64,000 nt of DNA from Capsicum annuum. Lineage: Eukaryota > Streptophyta > Magnoliopsida > Solanales > Solanaceae. Made by a program: the position numbers and the translations under genes. The stretch is taken from assembly GCF_002878395.1 (NCBI RefSeq), contig NC_061118.1, positions 85,458,803 to 85,522,802 of the forward strand. Direction: 5' to 3'. The first letter of the stretch is position 1; every line of letters starts with the position of its first letter. A model generated the notes under the pieces. That model made no database searches. It saw nothing but the letters and a program-made list of their open reading frames with translations, and was not told where the DNA came from. Shown one piece after another: positions 12,436-24,367 of the stretch.

Positions 12436-12805
12436 ACAACCTCAACTTAGACTTTTGCATGTCCTCAGGCAAAAAGAAATCAAACTCTATTACAAAAAAC
12501 AGAAATGATTTCTATAGGAAGATCTTAAGCTACTTATGGCAGTGATTTTAAACTCAATTTTCAACCATGTTACTCCCCTCCTAATTTTAACTTTTCAGAA
12601 CTCAAACTATGTACATGACATTGCATACAAAGAAACATAGAGGAATCCGAAGATGGCATTACATTAGTAATAGACAACTGGGCATAAACACCAATCACAT
12701 TCACCAAACAATTTAGCAACCTAGCAACATAACCCGTGTGGGCTCACAGTCAAATAAATCTCTTTCACACTCATTATGGATCAATCAATTATTTAGGGAT
12801 ATGAA
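12436..12805 (-). other. J internal stub with polypurine tract
   Basis: On the minus strand GTCTAAGTTGAGGTTGT ends at the LTR boundary and is the polypurine tract. The following 350 bases align with 33477-33840 of element C (shared blocks GATGGCATTA and TAATAGACAAC). No coding sequence. Confidence 0.75.
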
Positions 12806-13980
12806 AAATGACTGCTTTTGATTTATACTTTGTAGATAAAGTGTGATTTTAAGTATGGGGTGGGGAATCTTTCGATCGCTTAGGGTGAAGTGCTGCTAAT
12901 AAGATTCTATTTTGTTTGTGTTTTGGGATTTTGACTACATTTGAAAAATTACAAAAATATTTTCTCTTTATTTGTTTATCTTTTGTTGTTGTCAGTCTAG
13001 TAGGGGCATACTTCACCCACCCCTTGGTTTTTATTTCTAGTTTTTTTTCAAGGGGGCACCCTTTGAACCCAGTATCCCTTTTTCATTTTTAGGAGTAAAT
13101 TTAAAAATTTTTGTGTTAGGAATAAGTGATATGTTCTTAGCAGTTCTATATATGATTCGTGATACAAATGGTTTTGAATGTAAAAAGCATGTTGGTTGAT
13201 GTGAATGACTACTTTTGAGACACCTTGGCTTATTTTTATGACTTTTACGCAATGTTGGCTTAAATTTGAATTCGTGTTATTGCTTGGTTTAGAGTCTATT
13301 GGGATCCTTCTTGATCTAAACATGTGTCATGTGAGATATGAGCTTTCTTGTATATTCCTTATTATATATTGATACCTAGAATTTGCCTGGTGTGTGTGCA
13401 AAGAGAAATGAAGAATATTAGATTTAGGAGATGATATAGGAATTTATTTGATAGCCATGCTCATACCTTCTTTATGAGCCTTTATTGCATGATTTTAGCT
13501 AGCCCCGTTGAGCCTTTAGCCTATTCTTTGGTATCATAATACGTATCTTATTTTCCTTCTTTGATTGACTGTAATTTGATCTGAAGCTCCTAAGTGCTTT
13601 AGTTGAAAATTTAATATGGTTAAGGAGTGTAACATTTAAGAAGAAAATTAGTGAAAATGAAGCCCCAAGAACGTAGTAGCTATTGGTGTGAAAAAGTTTA
13701 TGTGTTATGGTTGGGAGTGATATAACGAAAAGATAAAAATGATCAAAAGTGAATCATGAGTTGATTAAGAATACTCTCTCCATACTATATGTGAACTGAC
13801 TTAAAGAGATGGGGCAAAAAAAGAGTGTGGGAAGATGGAAGTGGTGAGAACTTGGTTGATTAGAGAGAAATTGAATGAAAATAGTGACGTATTAAAGCAG
13901 CTAGGGAAGATAGTCACCATTACTGGACAGAATAGTTCCTACAAGTCCCTTATCCTATATGACCCAGATATTCACCAACT
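12806..13980 (+). other. K, unclassified repeat-like segment
   Basis: AT-rich, no long frame. Features include AAGTATGGGGTGGGGAATC near 12850, a CACCCACCCC tract near 13015 and a GCCCCGTTGAGCC block near 13503. In style it resembles the non-coding 3' regions of Tat/Athila Gypsy elements in + orientation, but I cannot match it to any other element here. It may be the internal 3' part of the element whose LTR is H (22830 on), with A inserted between; that is a guess. Confidence 0.35.
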
Positions 13981-14091
13981 TGTCACGATCCGAACCAGGG
14001 CCTGGCGATGATGGGTATGTTACGACCCAAACTAGGGCCTGGCCGTGACCGGTATGTCACGACCCAAACTAGGGCCTGGCCTTGAGGGGCA
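13981..14091. repeat. Three 37-bp tandem copies of A's LTR terminus
   Basis: Units at 13981-14017, 14018-14054 and 14055-14091 each begin TGT(C/T)ACGA and contain AGGGCCTGGC. The element's normal LTR ends once with this sequence (compare B at 31541). Confidence 0.85.
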
Positions 14092-15590
14092 TCCCAATTC
14101 CTACATGGACTGGAGACCACCCCCTGCACCTAACCAAGGGAACACAACATCCCTAATATTGGATGAATTCTAAACATATAACAAGATAACACAAGGTAAG
14201 ATTAAAGAATAAAAGATAATTCTATGACCGATAACCAATAACCGACCAAAACAACCAACCAACATCACCCAAGTTCACAGTAATGCAACAAAGCCTCTGT
14301 GAAAAGAAAACCAAAACCAGTCTTGGTCGAGACATATCCCCGACTTTGACAAATGACATAAAAATGATAATGTTAATGAAAATAAAAACTATCAACTCAA
14401 ATCTAAGAATGTAAACTGATGAAATGTCTAAGCCTTTCGGAGAATGGAAGCCCACCACTTCATCACAACGAACCTACGAACCGAGCCGATCCACCTAGCT
14501 CTGTCCAAGAAAAGTAGAAGTATCTTTGGGGCCTGTATCATATGGAGATACAACATTCAGAGAAGGTTAGTGGGGTGAACACTAGCATGTAACTCAGGGA
14601 TAAGGATAACATATTGACGTGATCAAATATTCAAAACCATTCAAAAACCAATACACATGATCAAACGCATATACATACATACATACATATTTATATGTAT
14701 ACATATATCTATATATATATATATATATATATCACATAATGGGAAAGGGAACAAGGCTTAACATGTACTTTAAAACTTTATCCCGGGTTGTGTAGCTCAA
14801 CCGTCATAAGATAAGAAGGCCATGGGCTATATGGGCTTAGATCTCCCCCAGCTGGTAGGGCCCTAGTACATGTGGCTGAACGAAATATAGGGTATATTTT
14901 TTAACAATGGGGGACTCGAACCTCCCGACATATCAAGGTGACACAAGAACCCAAGACCCCCTGCATCAGCAATCGTAGTTTCCTGTGTTGGTCCCTTGGG
15001 ACCTCCACTTTCAAGACTCAACTACACAACCCTCATTAAAGACCACACATTCCTATTCATTGAACCACATTACACATTAAGGCATACATCGTTGGTATCG
15101 CCATACCAACTACACTTGCAAGGTAATATAAAATAACAAACCAGTTACATCACTTAGGGGAATTCATAACCCCTTGGATTCAATCATACATTATCTTGGG
15201 GAATTATACAACCCCATAAGGTTCAATTCAATTATGCTTCACTAACCCTTTCACATTAAGCAGAATTTCAATAGAAGTTAATGCGCATATTTTTCATATT
15301 CAAAACAAATTCCACAATAGGGAGTTAAGGTCAGGTCATAACCACTTCAAAAGTCACAAGTTTGGGAAAATCACAATCCCCTTATTTATTCGCCATTTCC
15401 ATGCATCAATTTGATTTTAAAACCACCATTAAAACATAAGCCATGCAAGGACGAACATGAAACATCACATAAACAACAGTAATTCGAAAACCCTTAACCC
15501 ATGTTTTCAAAACCAACATCAATACCGTATGAACAACACTTTAAAACTTATGCTTTTAGAAAATTAACATTAGGGAAAGAGTAACATGCC
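13981..15590 (-). repeat. A 3' LTR, start deleted
   Basis: Matches B's LTR from its end (TGTCACGACCC in + orientation) back to the block next to CATGTTACTCTTCCC (25055 in B). The first 0.6-0.7 kb of the LTR and the polypurine tract are missing: sequence runs directly from the pol 3' untranslated region (15591-15760) into mid-LTR. An (AT)n run lies at 14712-14731. Confidence 0.8.
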
Positions 15591-15760
15591 TGAAATACCA
15601 AGTTTCACAAAAAGAGTTCAACTCTTGAGTCAAGGTATCCATTAGCATGATTTAACAAAGAAACGCAACCATAATTACCTTTAACAAAGATAAAAAAACA
15701 AATATATTACAGAATACACATACTTTAAGCACGATTATCCAAAGAGGGAAACAAGAAAGG

Positions 15761-17060
15761 TTATTTGGACTTCATGTCCTCTTCAGCTTCCCAATTAGCT
15801 TCTTCAACTGTATGATTCCTCCATAGAACCCTTGCAAAATCCATATCCTTAGTCCTTAAACGATGGTCTTTCCTATCAAAAATCTTAACCAGGACTTCCT
15901 CATAAGTCAAGAAATCCAAAACACCAATACTCTCCATGGGAACAACCAAGGAAGGATCACCCACGCACTTCTTCAATAATATAACATAAAAAATCTGATG
16001 GATAGAACCCAAATTTGAAGGCAACTCCAACTCATAAGCCACATTTCCCACTTTTCTCACAACCAAGTATGGGCCAACATATCAGGGACTAGGCTTTCCC
16101 TTCTTTCCAAACCTCATCACCCCTTTCATAGGAGATACCTTCAAGAGAATCCAATAAGCAACATCAAACTCCAATTCCCTATGCCTCACATCTGCGTAGG
16201 ACTTTTGGCGACTCTGAGTAGTATTAAGTCTATCCCAAATCACCTTTACCTTTTAAATGGCTTGATGAACTAAGACAGGACCAAACAATCTAATCTCACT
16301 ATCTTCAAACCACCCAATAGAAGAACGACATCGTATACCATACAAAGCCTAAAATGGAGCTATCTGAATACTAGAATGATCGTTGTTATTATACGAAAAC
16401 TCGATGAAAGGAAAATTTTTATCCCAACTACCACCAAAGTCAATCACACAAGCCCTTAACATATGTTCCAAAGTCTGAATGGTCCTCTCCACTTATCCAT
16501 CCATCTGAGGGTGGAAAGTTGTGCAAAGGTTCACCTTAGTTCATAAACCTCTCTGAAATGACCGCCAGAAGTATGATGAGAACATCATGCCTCGATCAGA
16601 TATAATAGAAATAGGCACACCATGCAACTTGACAATCTCTCGAATGAAAACTTAGCATGATCCTCTACAAAACAATTAGTCCTCACTGGCAAGAAATGAG
16701 TGGACTTAGTCATCCTATCCATGATGACCCAAATTAAATCAAACTAACTTTGAGTTAGCAGAAGACCAGTAACGAAGTCCATGTTAATTACTTCTCACTT
16801 CCATTCGGGCAACTCAATCTCTTGAGACAATCCCCCAGGCATTAAGTATTCCATCTTCACTTGCTGACAAACCATACACTTGGCCATAAAATTGGCCACA
16901 TCCCTCTTCTTGTTATTCTACCAATAGATCTCTTTCAAATCATAGTACATCTTCATCAAACCAGGATAGACAGTGTACCTCGACTTATGAGCCTCATCCA
17001 AGATCCTCTCTCGCATCCCATCAACATCGGGAATACATAATCTACCTTGGTACCTCAAGA
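15761..17060 (-). pseudogene. A integrase with chromodomain-like C-terminus, pseudogene
   Basis: DNA strand-transfer enzyme of the element. Reading down from 17060: the zinc-binding N-terminus (MKMYYDLKEIYW, then AKCMVCQQVK near 16870), the first catalytic Asp in NMDFVTGL near 16780, DRMTKSTHFLPV near 16710, and the third acidic residue in [11 protein letters not shown] near 16470 (Glu present). The last 100 codons (15761-16066) are open and end in VLWRNHTVEEANWEAEEDMKSK-like sequence, the chromodomain-type tail of this lineage that targets integration. Stops and frame changes lie between these parts. Confidence 0.85.
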
Positions 17061-17760
17061 TACCATCCCTACTAATCTCAAAATCCATGACCTTCTACGG
17101 ACCTACATCATCCTTAATCAACATCAAGATAGGACCCTGAGCCTGCTTCTTCTTCACCTCAGCACCAAGAGATGAGTTCAACACCTCTTGAACAATTATA
17201 TCTCTATTTTTAGATTCTAAAAGATAAACTCTGAGATTAGCTAAATGGTGAATATCCTTCACCAAAACTTGTTTCTCTTTATAAACATGAGATAATCATC
17301 CCATAGACAATATGTTAAGAGCATTAGCAACCACATTAGCTTTACTTGGGTGATATTAAAGACTCATGTCATAATCCTTAAGTAACTCAATCCATCTTCT
17401 TTGCCTGAGATTCAACTCTTTTTGGGTGAACACATACTGCAAGATCTTATGGTCAGAACATATTTCAACATGAACTTCATACAAGTAATGGCGCTAAATC
17501 TTCAAAGCAAAAACCACAGCCAACAACTCTAAATTACAAGTCAAATAATTCTTCTCATGCACCTTAAGCTACCTAGATGCATATGCCATAACCTTACCAT
17601 GTTGCATTAATACATAACCCAGTACCATACGTGATGTATCACAATAAATAAAAAACCATTAGTACCCTCAGGTAGGGTCAAAATCAAAGCTAAAGTCAAC
17701 TTATCCTTCAACTTTTCAAAGCTACCCACACAAGCATCAAACTATAAGACACCTTCTTCT
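17061..17760 (-). pseudogene. A RNase H and linker, pseudogene
   Basis: Degrades the RNA strand during reverse transcription. Motifs down from 17660: IYCDTS (catalytic Asp in the usual CDAS motif), GYVLMQHGKVMAYASR, HEKNYLTCNLELLAVVFALK, then [20 protein letters not shown] near 17420 and YHPSKANVVANAL near 17340. All are typical of Gypsy RNase H. Only a few stops, so this is the best-kept part of A. Confidence 0.8.
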
Positions 17761-18560
17761 AAGTCAACCTAGTCAATGGAGCGGCGATCAAAGAGAAACT
17801 CTCTATAAACCTCCTATAATGCCTATCTAAACCTAAGAAGCTCTAAATATCGGTTGTAGTCATAGGCCTAGTCCACTTCTTAACTGCCTCAACTTTTTAT
17901 GGATCCACCATGATCCCCTTATTAGAATTAATATGACCAAAAAAGGTCACAACATTCAACAAGAACTCACCCTTTGAGAACTTAGCATACAACCGTTGAT
18001 ACTTAAGATCCTGCAACACTATATGGAGGTGATTGGCATGATCCTCCTTAATCTTAGAGTAAAACAAGATGACATTAATAAATACGATGATGAATAAGTC
18101 CAGAAACTAATAAAATACCAAGTTTATAAGATCCATGAATGTCATCGGAGCTAGTCAACCCAAAAGACATGACCAAGAACTTATAGTAACCATAATGGGT
18201 TTGAAAAAAAGTCTTAGGGATATCCATCTCCATAAATTTCAACTCATGATAACCCAATCAAAAATCAATCTTAGAAAAGCACTTAGCACCCTGAAGCTTG
18301 TCAGGCAGTTTGTCAATCCTAGAAAGAGGGTACTTATCCTTCAAAGTCACCTTATTTAATTATCAATAGTCTGTACACATTCAAAGGGAACCATTCTTCT
18401 TACGGATAAAAAGAACAAAAGCACCCTACGGAGAAATACTAGGGCAAATAAAACCCTTATCAAGAAAATCTTTCAACTACTCCTTGAATTCTTTCAACTC
18501 AGCCAGAGCCATTCTATAAGGAGGGATAGATATTAGATGAGTATCCAAAAGAAAATCAAT
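17761..18560 (-). pseudogene. A reverse transcriptase pseudogene
   Basis: N-terminal motifs down from 18540: IPPYRMALAELKE, FLDKGFICPS, GAFVLFIRKKNGSL and [25 protein letters not shown]. The open piece 18075-18257 gives YHELKFMEMDIPKTFF and YYKFLVMSFGLT. The catalytic box, expected F-x-D-D, reads FINVILFYS at about 18050-18090: both Asp are gone. Then AKFSKGEFLLN follows near 17980. Inactive. Confidence 0.85.
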
Positions 18561-18779
18561 CCTAAATTAAATTTCTAATTCAGGTAGAATACCAAGAAGA
18601 TCATTGGGAAATACTTCAGGAAAATCATTGATAATAGGGATTGATTACAAGGGAGGGCCCTCAAAATTAGAATGCTTAACCCAAACTAGATGATATAAAC
18701 TCCTCTTGGAAATTAATTTTTGAGCTCTAAGATAAGAAATAAACTCTTCTTAGGAACCAGGGAACTCCCTTCCCACTCA

Positions 18780-19160
18780 ATCACCAATTCATTTGGGAAT
18801 TAGAAGCTAACCCTTCAGGTTTTACAATTAAGAGACGCATAACACAAATGGAGCCAATCCATCCCCAATATCATATAAAAATCTAACATATCCAACTCTA
18901 TCAACCCACCAATATCTCCCTACCACAGATAGATACCATACAACACCTATGAACCCTTCTAGCCACAATAGAGTCACTCATCAGGGTAGACATAGAAAAG
19001 AGAATAAAAATACATTCAAAACTAAAATCAAAATGAATAGCTATATAAGGGATTATATAAGAAAGAGTAGACCCCAGATCAAGTAAGCAATACAAGTTAT
19101 GAGAGAAGAGTTGTAACATACTAGTGATAGCATCAGGAGAAGCCTCAGATTCCTAAAGAG
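18780..19160 (-). pseudogene. A protease pseudogene
   Basis: The open piece 18901-19119 contains LLDLGSTLSYIIPYIA, the retropepsin active site D-x-G-S/T with Asp kept, and VARRVHRCCMVSICGRE downstream, as in Tekay-type proteases. Sequence between 18560 and 18780 is the degenerate PR-RT linker. Confidence 0.8.
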
Positions 19161-20452
19161 TGGCAAGAGGAAATAGATAACTCTTACCAGTGTTGATACT
19201 AGAAGTAGTACTTTTTAGTGTTGGAGCTAAAGAGATAGAAACTGAAACCTTATTAGCTCAAGTAGCGATATCGCCTATAGGATAGTTCCTTTAAATATGG
19301 CCAAGCTAGCCACATCTGAAGCACTTATTTCTCTCCTCATCACAACAACCATTGTGCAACTATCCAAAAAATCTACAAGGAGGATATGATGGGACAGATT
19401 AGGCCTCACTTACTTTAAATTATGCAACTTATGCCTAAAATCCATTGTTGCTCTAAAGATGATGATCACCAAATAGCTTGGGATATGGAGCACTAGCCGT
19501 AGAATAAGAACCAGATTTTTGCCACTTCTTCTTAGACCACTACCTGCCATTTTTTCTACTATTCTACTAGCCTTCACCCTGCTCAGAATACCTCAATTTC
19601 TTACTCTACCTTTTTTCTATTTTGGTGTGTTTCTTCTTTTCTCCCTCAACCTGCTACATAAACACTACAAGCTTAGAGATATTCATGTCATTATTCAGCA
19701 AGACATCCTTTCTTTCCAACACTAAGTCTCGAGACAAGCCTAAAAAAAACTTCTCCTCTTATCTCTCATAGAAGACACCAACTCCAGGGCATAACAAGAC
19801 AAATAATGGAATTTCAAGGCGTACTCTTTTGTGGTCATTCTGACTTTCTTTAAATTCACAAACTCCTCAGTCTTCATTTTTCTCAGCTCCAGAGGAAAGA
19901 AGCGATCAAAAAAAGAAACAAAGAAGTCATACCACATAACTAGCTCAACATCATCTCCTCTTAACTATTTCCACTACTCATACCACTTATATGTTATCTC
20001 ATTGAACTAATATGTGACAAACTCCACACCCTCAGATTCTGAAGTATGTATCCCTCAAAAATTATTTTCCATATCATATATGAACCCTTGAGGATCCTTC
20101 TCAACCTTGGAACTAGTGAAAGTCAGAGGACTTATCCTCCTGGATTGACCAATACTTGTAGCCTCCAAAGAAGGAGTAAAAGGAGCAACACACTCTAACT
20201 AGGGAAACTGAGAGGACACTAATTGAGTAAGCAAATAAAATAAATGGCGAAACTCAGCATTAGAAACATCCCCCTTAGGCATTAGGGCAGAAGTAGCATC
20301 AACCAGAGGAGGACTAATAGGGAATGGTGGAACTCTACAGGGACAATCTAAAGCAGAAACCTTATGTACTCTACAAGTAAGACGAGCCTCGTCCACGTTG
20401 TCCTTAGGTGGGACAGAAGAGTTTTTATGAGCATTAGACCTTCAGGGAGGGA
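19161..20452 (-). pseudogene. A gag pseudogene
   Basis: Start region at about 20450 is degenerate: the expected initiation codon has changed. Pieces: 20199-20396 (N-terminal, ending FRHLFYLLTQLVSSQ), 19740-19937 (capsid core WYDFFVSFFDRFFPLELRK, then VRMTTKEYALKFHYLSCYA), and a zinc knuckle near 19275-19330 where the CFRC and LGHI parts remain but Gln and Lys codons have become stops and the last Cys has become Tyr. These are C-to-T or G-to-A changes. Confidence 0.8.
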
Positions 20453-20650
20453 TGATCTAAAATGTGAACAAATGGAATTAGAGGAGATTTCAACATACTA
20501 CACTCTACAACTCAAAAGTAGAACATAAGAAAGGGAAATATTCCTTAATGTCTCGTTGGCTCTCCCCTATAAGTATGGAATACTACAAACCCATAAAAGT
20601 GATTCTACATGACATGACTTTGTGGACACCCAATCAACCATAAACCTAGG

Positions 20651-20663
20651 GCACTAATACCAA
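20651..20663 (-). other. A primer binding site, initiator tRNA-Met type
   Basis: On the minus strand TTGGTATTAGTGC lies just after the 5' LTR end; the consensus is TTGGTATCAGAGC. B has the better-kept copy at 26591. Confidence 0.8.
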
Positions 20664-20667
20664 ATTA

Positions 20668-22829
20668 TCATAACATGAACTAGGACCTGGACATGACGGG
20701 TATCTTAAGTCCACCGAGGACCAGAGACTACCCTTTATACCTAGCCTAACAGACAAAATATAGCTAGCAGCAAATAAATTATGAACATATATCAAGATAA
20801 GTGGAGTTCCAAACATATAAGGAGATAGGTAACTCAGAAAAAGAAATCTCAAAATTTTAAATACATCCTAATCCACAGTAATCCACAAAGCCTCTAAACA
20901 AACAAAACCATTATAAGTTGGGACATACCCCCGATAATAGTCAAAAAGAGTAAAAGAAGTAGTTTAAGACATAAATAAAATAGGACTTTAAAATAATAAC
21001 CCTTTCAAAGAATGGAATCTTACTACATTAAAGTTGCCTACTGTACATCCAGAAATCCTATCACTACATAGGAAAGGTAAAAATTTCTTTGGTTCCTACA
21101 TTGCATGGGGATACAGTGTCTGGGGATGGTTAGCGGGTTGAGCACTAGCATGTAACTCAGAATAAGGATAAAATAATGCCAACTCGAAATCCAAACCAAA
21201 CGCAATATACATGATCACATATATGTATACGTACATATATATAAGATATTGGGATAGGGAACAAGGATTTATCTGTAAGTAAAACATTAGCCTGGACTAT
21301 ATAGCTTAACAATCATAAAAAGGCACCTATGAGCTATATAGGTTCAGCTTCCCTGATGAAAGGGCTCCAATGCGTGTTAGTCATACAAATTAGAGGTATC
21401 AAGGAATACCGAGGAATACCCCAACCCCACAACCATACACATAGTTATTAAGACCAACCCTTACACCAGTGAATAAGAGTTCCCAGTATCGGTCCTTCGG
21501 GACCTCAACCTTTACTACTTAGCCATATAACTCTAATTCAGCCTAATTAAAATAAGTTTCAGATAACCCATTCATTTAACCAAGGAATTAAAATCTAAGT
21601 CACATCATAGGTATCTTGATACCCTTATGCTTGCAAGCTTATAATTATGCCATTAAAATTCATTACTTAGGGGAATGCCTCAACCCTTTTTGTTTATTAA
21701 ATAAAGTTAGGGAATGTCTCAATCCCTTTTAGTTATCAAATAAACTTAGGGGAATACCTCGACCCCTGAGCTTCTAATTTAATATCAAAACATAGAAAAC
21801 AAGGCTTTCAAAACCATTTTTTATTTGTTTAACCTTTTATGTAATGCGATAATATAGAAGAGTAAGTAAAACAATGCGACAAATCATATTCAAAGCCAAT
21901 TACGCATATGGGTAGAGGGAACATAATTTGCAAAACCAAACTCCAAACAAAAATCATCGAATTAGGGAAATTCCTCGACTCTCTTTCAAATACGCATACC
22001 CATGCACTTAATTAGTTCAAAAAATATTAATAAAGCATGAATAATGCATATAAAATTATGGGAATCCAATTCAAGTAACATATATTCCAAAACCCTCAAC
22101 ATATCAAAACCTATATTCAAATCCACATGAACAACCATTTAAATATATGATTTAAGTAAAATAAGTTTAAGGAAGAGAGTAACATGTCTGACATATCAAG
22201 AATTACAAATAAAAACAAACCTTTGGATGCTCTAATTACCACTTCTTTGGGAAACCCTACTATTATTTACTTAGGGATTTTAGAGAGAGAAGAGCATATA
22301 TTTGAGTATTAAAGTGATGGAAATAATCTTCTTAGGTGTTTTATGGATGTAGGTCCTAAGTGGGGAAGGAGGGAAATAACAAGAATGTCCTCTCTTGAAA
22401 GTGTAGAAAAAGTTTCCCAGTAATCATGAGTCACCTTATGAATCATGATGTATGGAAATGAGTCATCTCCACTACTCGGTAATCTGAGCAGTAGCTCACG
22501 GACCCCTTACTGTGACCCTATAAGTCACACACTACAACTCTTAAGGTGTCCCTACAACAAGTAGGGTCCTACACGTGTCCAAGGAAGAAACATCATGAAC
22601 CTTTATTAGTTAGTCTATGAGGAGAGCTGTATGACTCATTTAGAGTCTGGAAGACTCGTTGAGTCTAATCGTACTCAGAACAGACACATTGGGCAACCTT
22701 ACTAGATACCCTACGATTTGGGTCCTACGGCCTATATGGTGACCTTATGACTCATAAGGTAAGTTTTAATCAGGGAAGTGAGTTCAAAACCTTAGGAATT
22801 ATTCTAGTCCAAAAATATGGGGTGTTCCA
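20668..22829 (-). repeat. A 5' LTR
   Basis: Aligns with B's LTRs over its length, ending (minus-strand start) TGGAACACCCCATATTTTTGG at 22809-22829 versus TGCAACACC in B. The inner boundary is placed about 4 bases from the primer site. The A/T-rich run near 21220-21245 corresponds to the (AT)n of the 3' LTR. Confidence 0.85.
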
Positions 22830-24367
22830 GTTTGCACCTAAGTGTCATTATCTATATTTGTTTAGCCTAGTTTTGAGGACTTTTTGTGTGTTTAGTGAGT
22901 TGTGAATGATATAATTAAGAATCTATGTATTAAATTACTTTTTTATAGTGTTTAAGGTGTGTAAAAACATGTTTATACTCAAATTTGTTACAATGAGTTT
23001 ATATGAGAAAATTAGTGTTACTAGCTTGAGCTATGTGTTGTTCTAGTGTACCTCAGTGGACTTTATTATGTTGTGTGCACTAACTCATATTGTTTGATGT
23101 TAAAGGAGAAAATGGATTATGTTAAGATAAATTTTAGAAATATAAACAATTCCAAAATTAAGTATTAATGAAAGTCATAAAGTTCATAACTCAAAGGCAA
23201 ACGGAAGTAGTTAACGACTATGAAAAATGACATTTCTAAGCATTAGGGTGTACGACGCCCTTGAAGCTCTGATATAAGGGAATTCCACGCCCTAATACAC
23301 AAAATAAATGTGTCCAAAATAGTGTTCATCCTCTTTAAGTGTGTTTCACTCCCCTAAACACAAACCAACACAAGCGTGACACGCCCATGGGTATAAAAGG
23401 GCCAAAAGTAATTTTTCAGCTTCATAAATGAGGGGTAATGTTGTCAATACATATGTTTCATGTTGGGATACCCATGAAGGCATACAATAATATAAAATGA
23501 GAACTTATCCACAATTTAATCATGTTATTTCATCAATACACAAAGGGTATAAGAAGCAAGACAACGAGGGACTCAAACTAGGGTTCTTTGTTCTCAAACT
23601 TTACTTTCTAGTAGTTTTCCTTTATGAACTCATTTATGGTGATTCTTTGTAAGAATATGAGAGGATAAAAACCCTTATTTTAGGTTTGAGTATACAAATA
23701 TGACTGTTCAATTATGTTTTAAAGTTGGTTTATATGTTTATCAAGTATGTTATTGTTCTTACATTCTTTCTATACGATTCTAAAAAGTCATGAACTTTAG
23801 GATCCATCTAAGTCCCAAAATGAATTGACCAAAGGAGTGGAGGGATGGAATTTAGAATTTAAGGATAGTTTACCATGTATTTAATCATGAGATATTAATT
23901 TTTAAAGGATGATTAGCAGTTAGGATAGTGATATACCTAAACTCCCCACTTAGTTAATGAAATGAGAAGATAGTTTAATACATCCAAGTTAAAGATACAT
24001 CCCTTCTCAACAATGTAGTTGTGAGAATAATTTGGGTATATGACATAGAGGATGACCATTCCCAAGTTATAATATCAACCCCATAAACTAATAATCAGAA
24101 TAAATACCAACTCCAACTTGAAACCATAGTTATGCATGAATGTAAAGTAAATGCCTCAATCCTAGAACTCTTTGTATATTGTTTAGAATCCAAATTTCAT
24201 ACTGGTGTTCCTTTTTTCTATGTAGTTTATTTTTACCAACGTCAATTGCTTAATTGGTTAAATTTGCACTTTTTAATCCCTTTAGTAACTTCAAAATTGG
24301 ATTATTGCTAAGCACAAGTCCCTGTGGGATTGATACTTGGACTTTAAAGGCCACTTTACTACTTGGG
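22830..24367 (+). repeat. H, old LTR-like sequence split by B (left part)
   Basis: No coding. TATAAAAG at 23392-23399 after a cluster of GACGCCC/CACGCCC motifs (23255-23390) looks like a U3 promoter, and the 3' part has AAGTCCCTGTGGGATTGATAC (24320-24340), a block found near the ends of many Tat/Athila-type LTRs. It continues at 31542 after B. The end at 31583 (GCTAGGACACAACA) resembles the Ath1 LTR end (900-910), but no primer site follows, so H may be a solo LTR. Confidence 0.55.

Larger units (their letters stand above)
6312..12805 (-). mobile_element. J, truncated Athila-type element (same family as C)
   Basis: Consists of a 3' LTR (6312-6327 and 10842-12435, split by element I), the polypurine tract and about 370 bases of internal sequence. 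All parts align with element C at 31848-33840 in the same order and orientation. It entered Ath1's 3' LTR; the bases before it, GATAC, would be the target duplication but the other end is missing. The homology stops near 12805, so gag and pol and the 5' LTR are lost or lie elsewhere. Confidence 0.8.
13981..22829 (-). mobile_element. A, chromovirus-type Ty3/Gypsy element (Tekay/Del-like), 8.8 kb
   Basis: On the minus strand: 5' LTR (20668-22829), tRNA-Met primer site, gag, protease, RT, RNase H, integrase with a C-terminal chromodomain-like tail, and a 3' LTR lacking its first 0.6-0.7 kb (13981-15590). Domain order PR-RT-RH-IN and LTRs over 2 kb fit the Tekay/Del group of chromoviruses. It is the same family as B (24368-31541), in the opposite orientation. 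Every domain has stops. No target duplication is visible: the flanks are CAACT on the left and GTTTG on the right, so one end has been altered. Confidence 0.85.

Noticed and set aside
13976..22834. Target duplication for A
   Set aside because: The flanks CAACT and GTTTG do not match directly; at least one end is altered.
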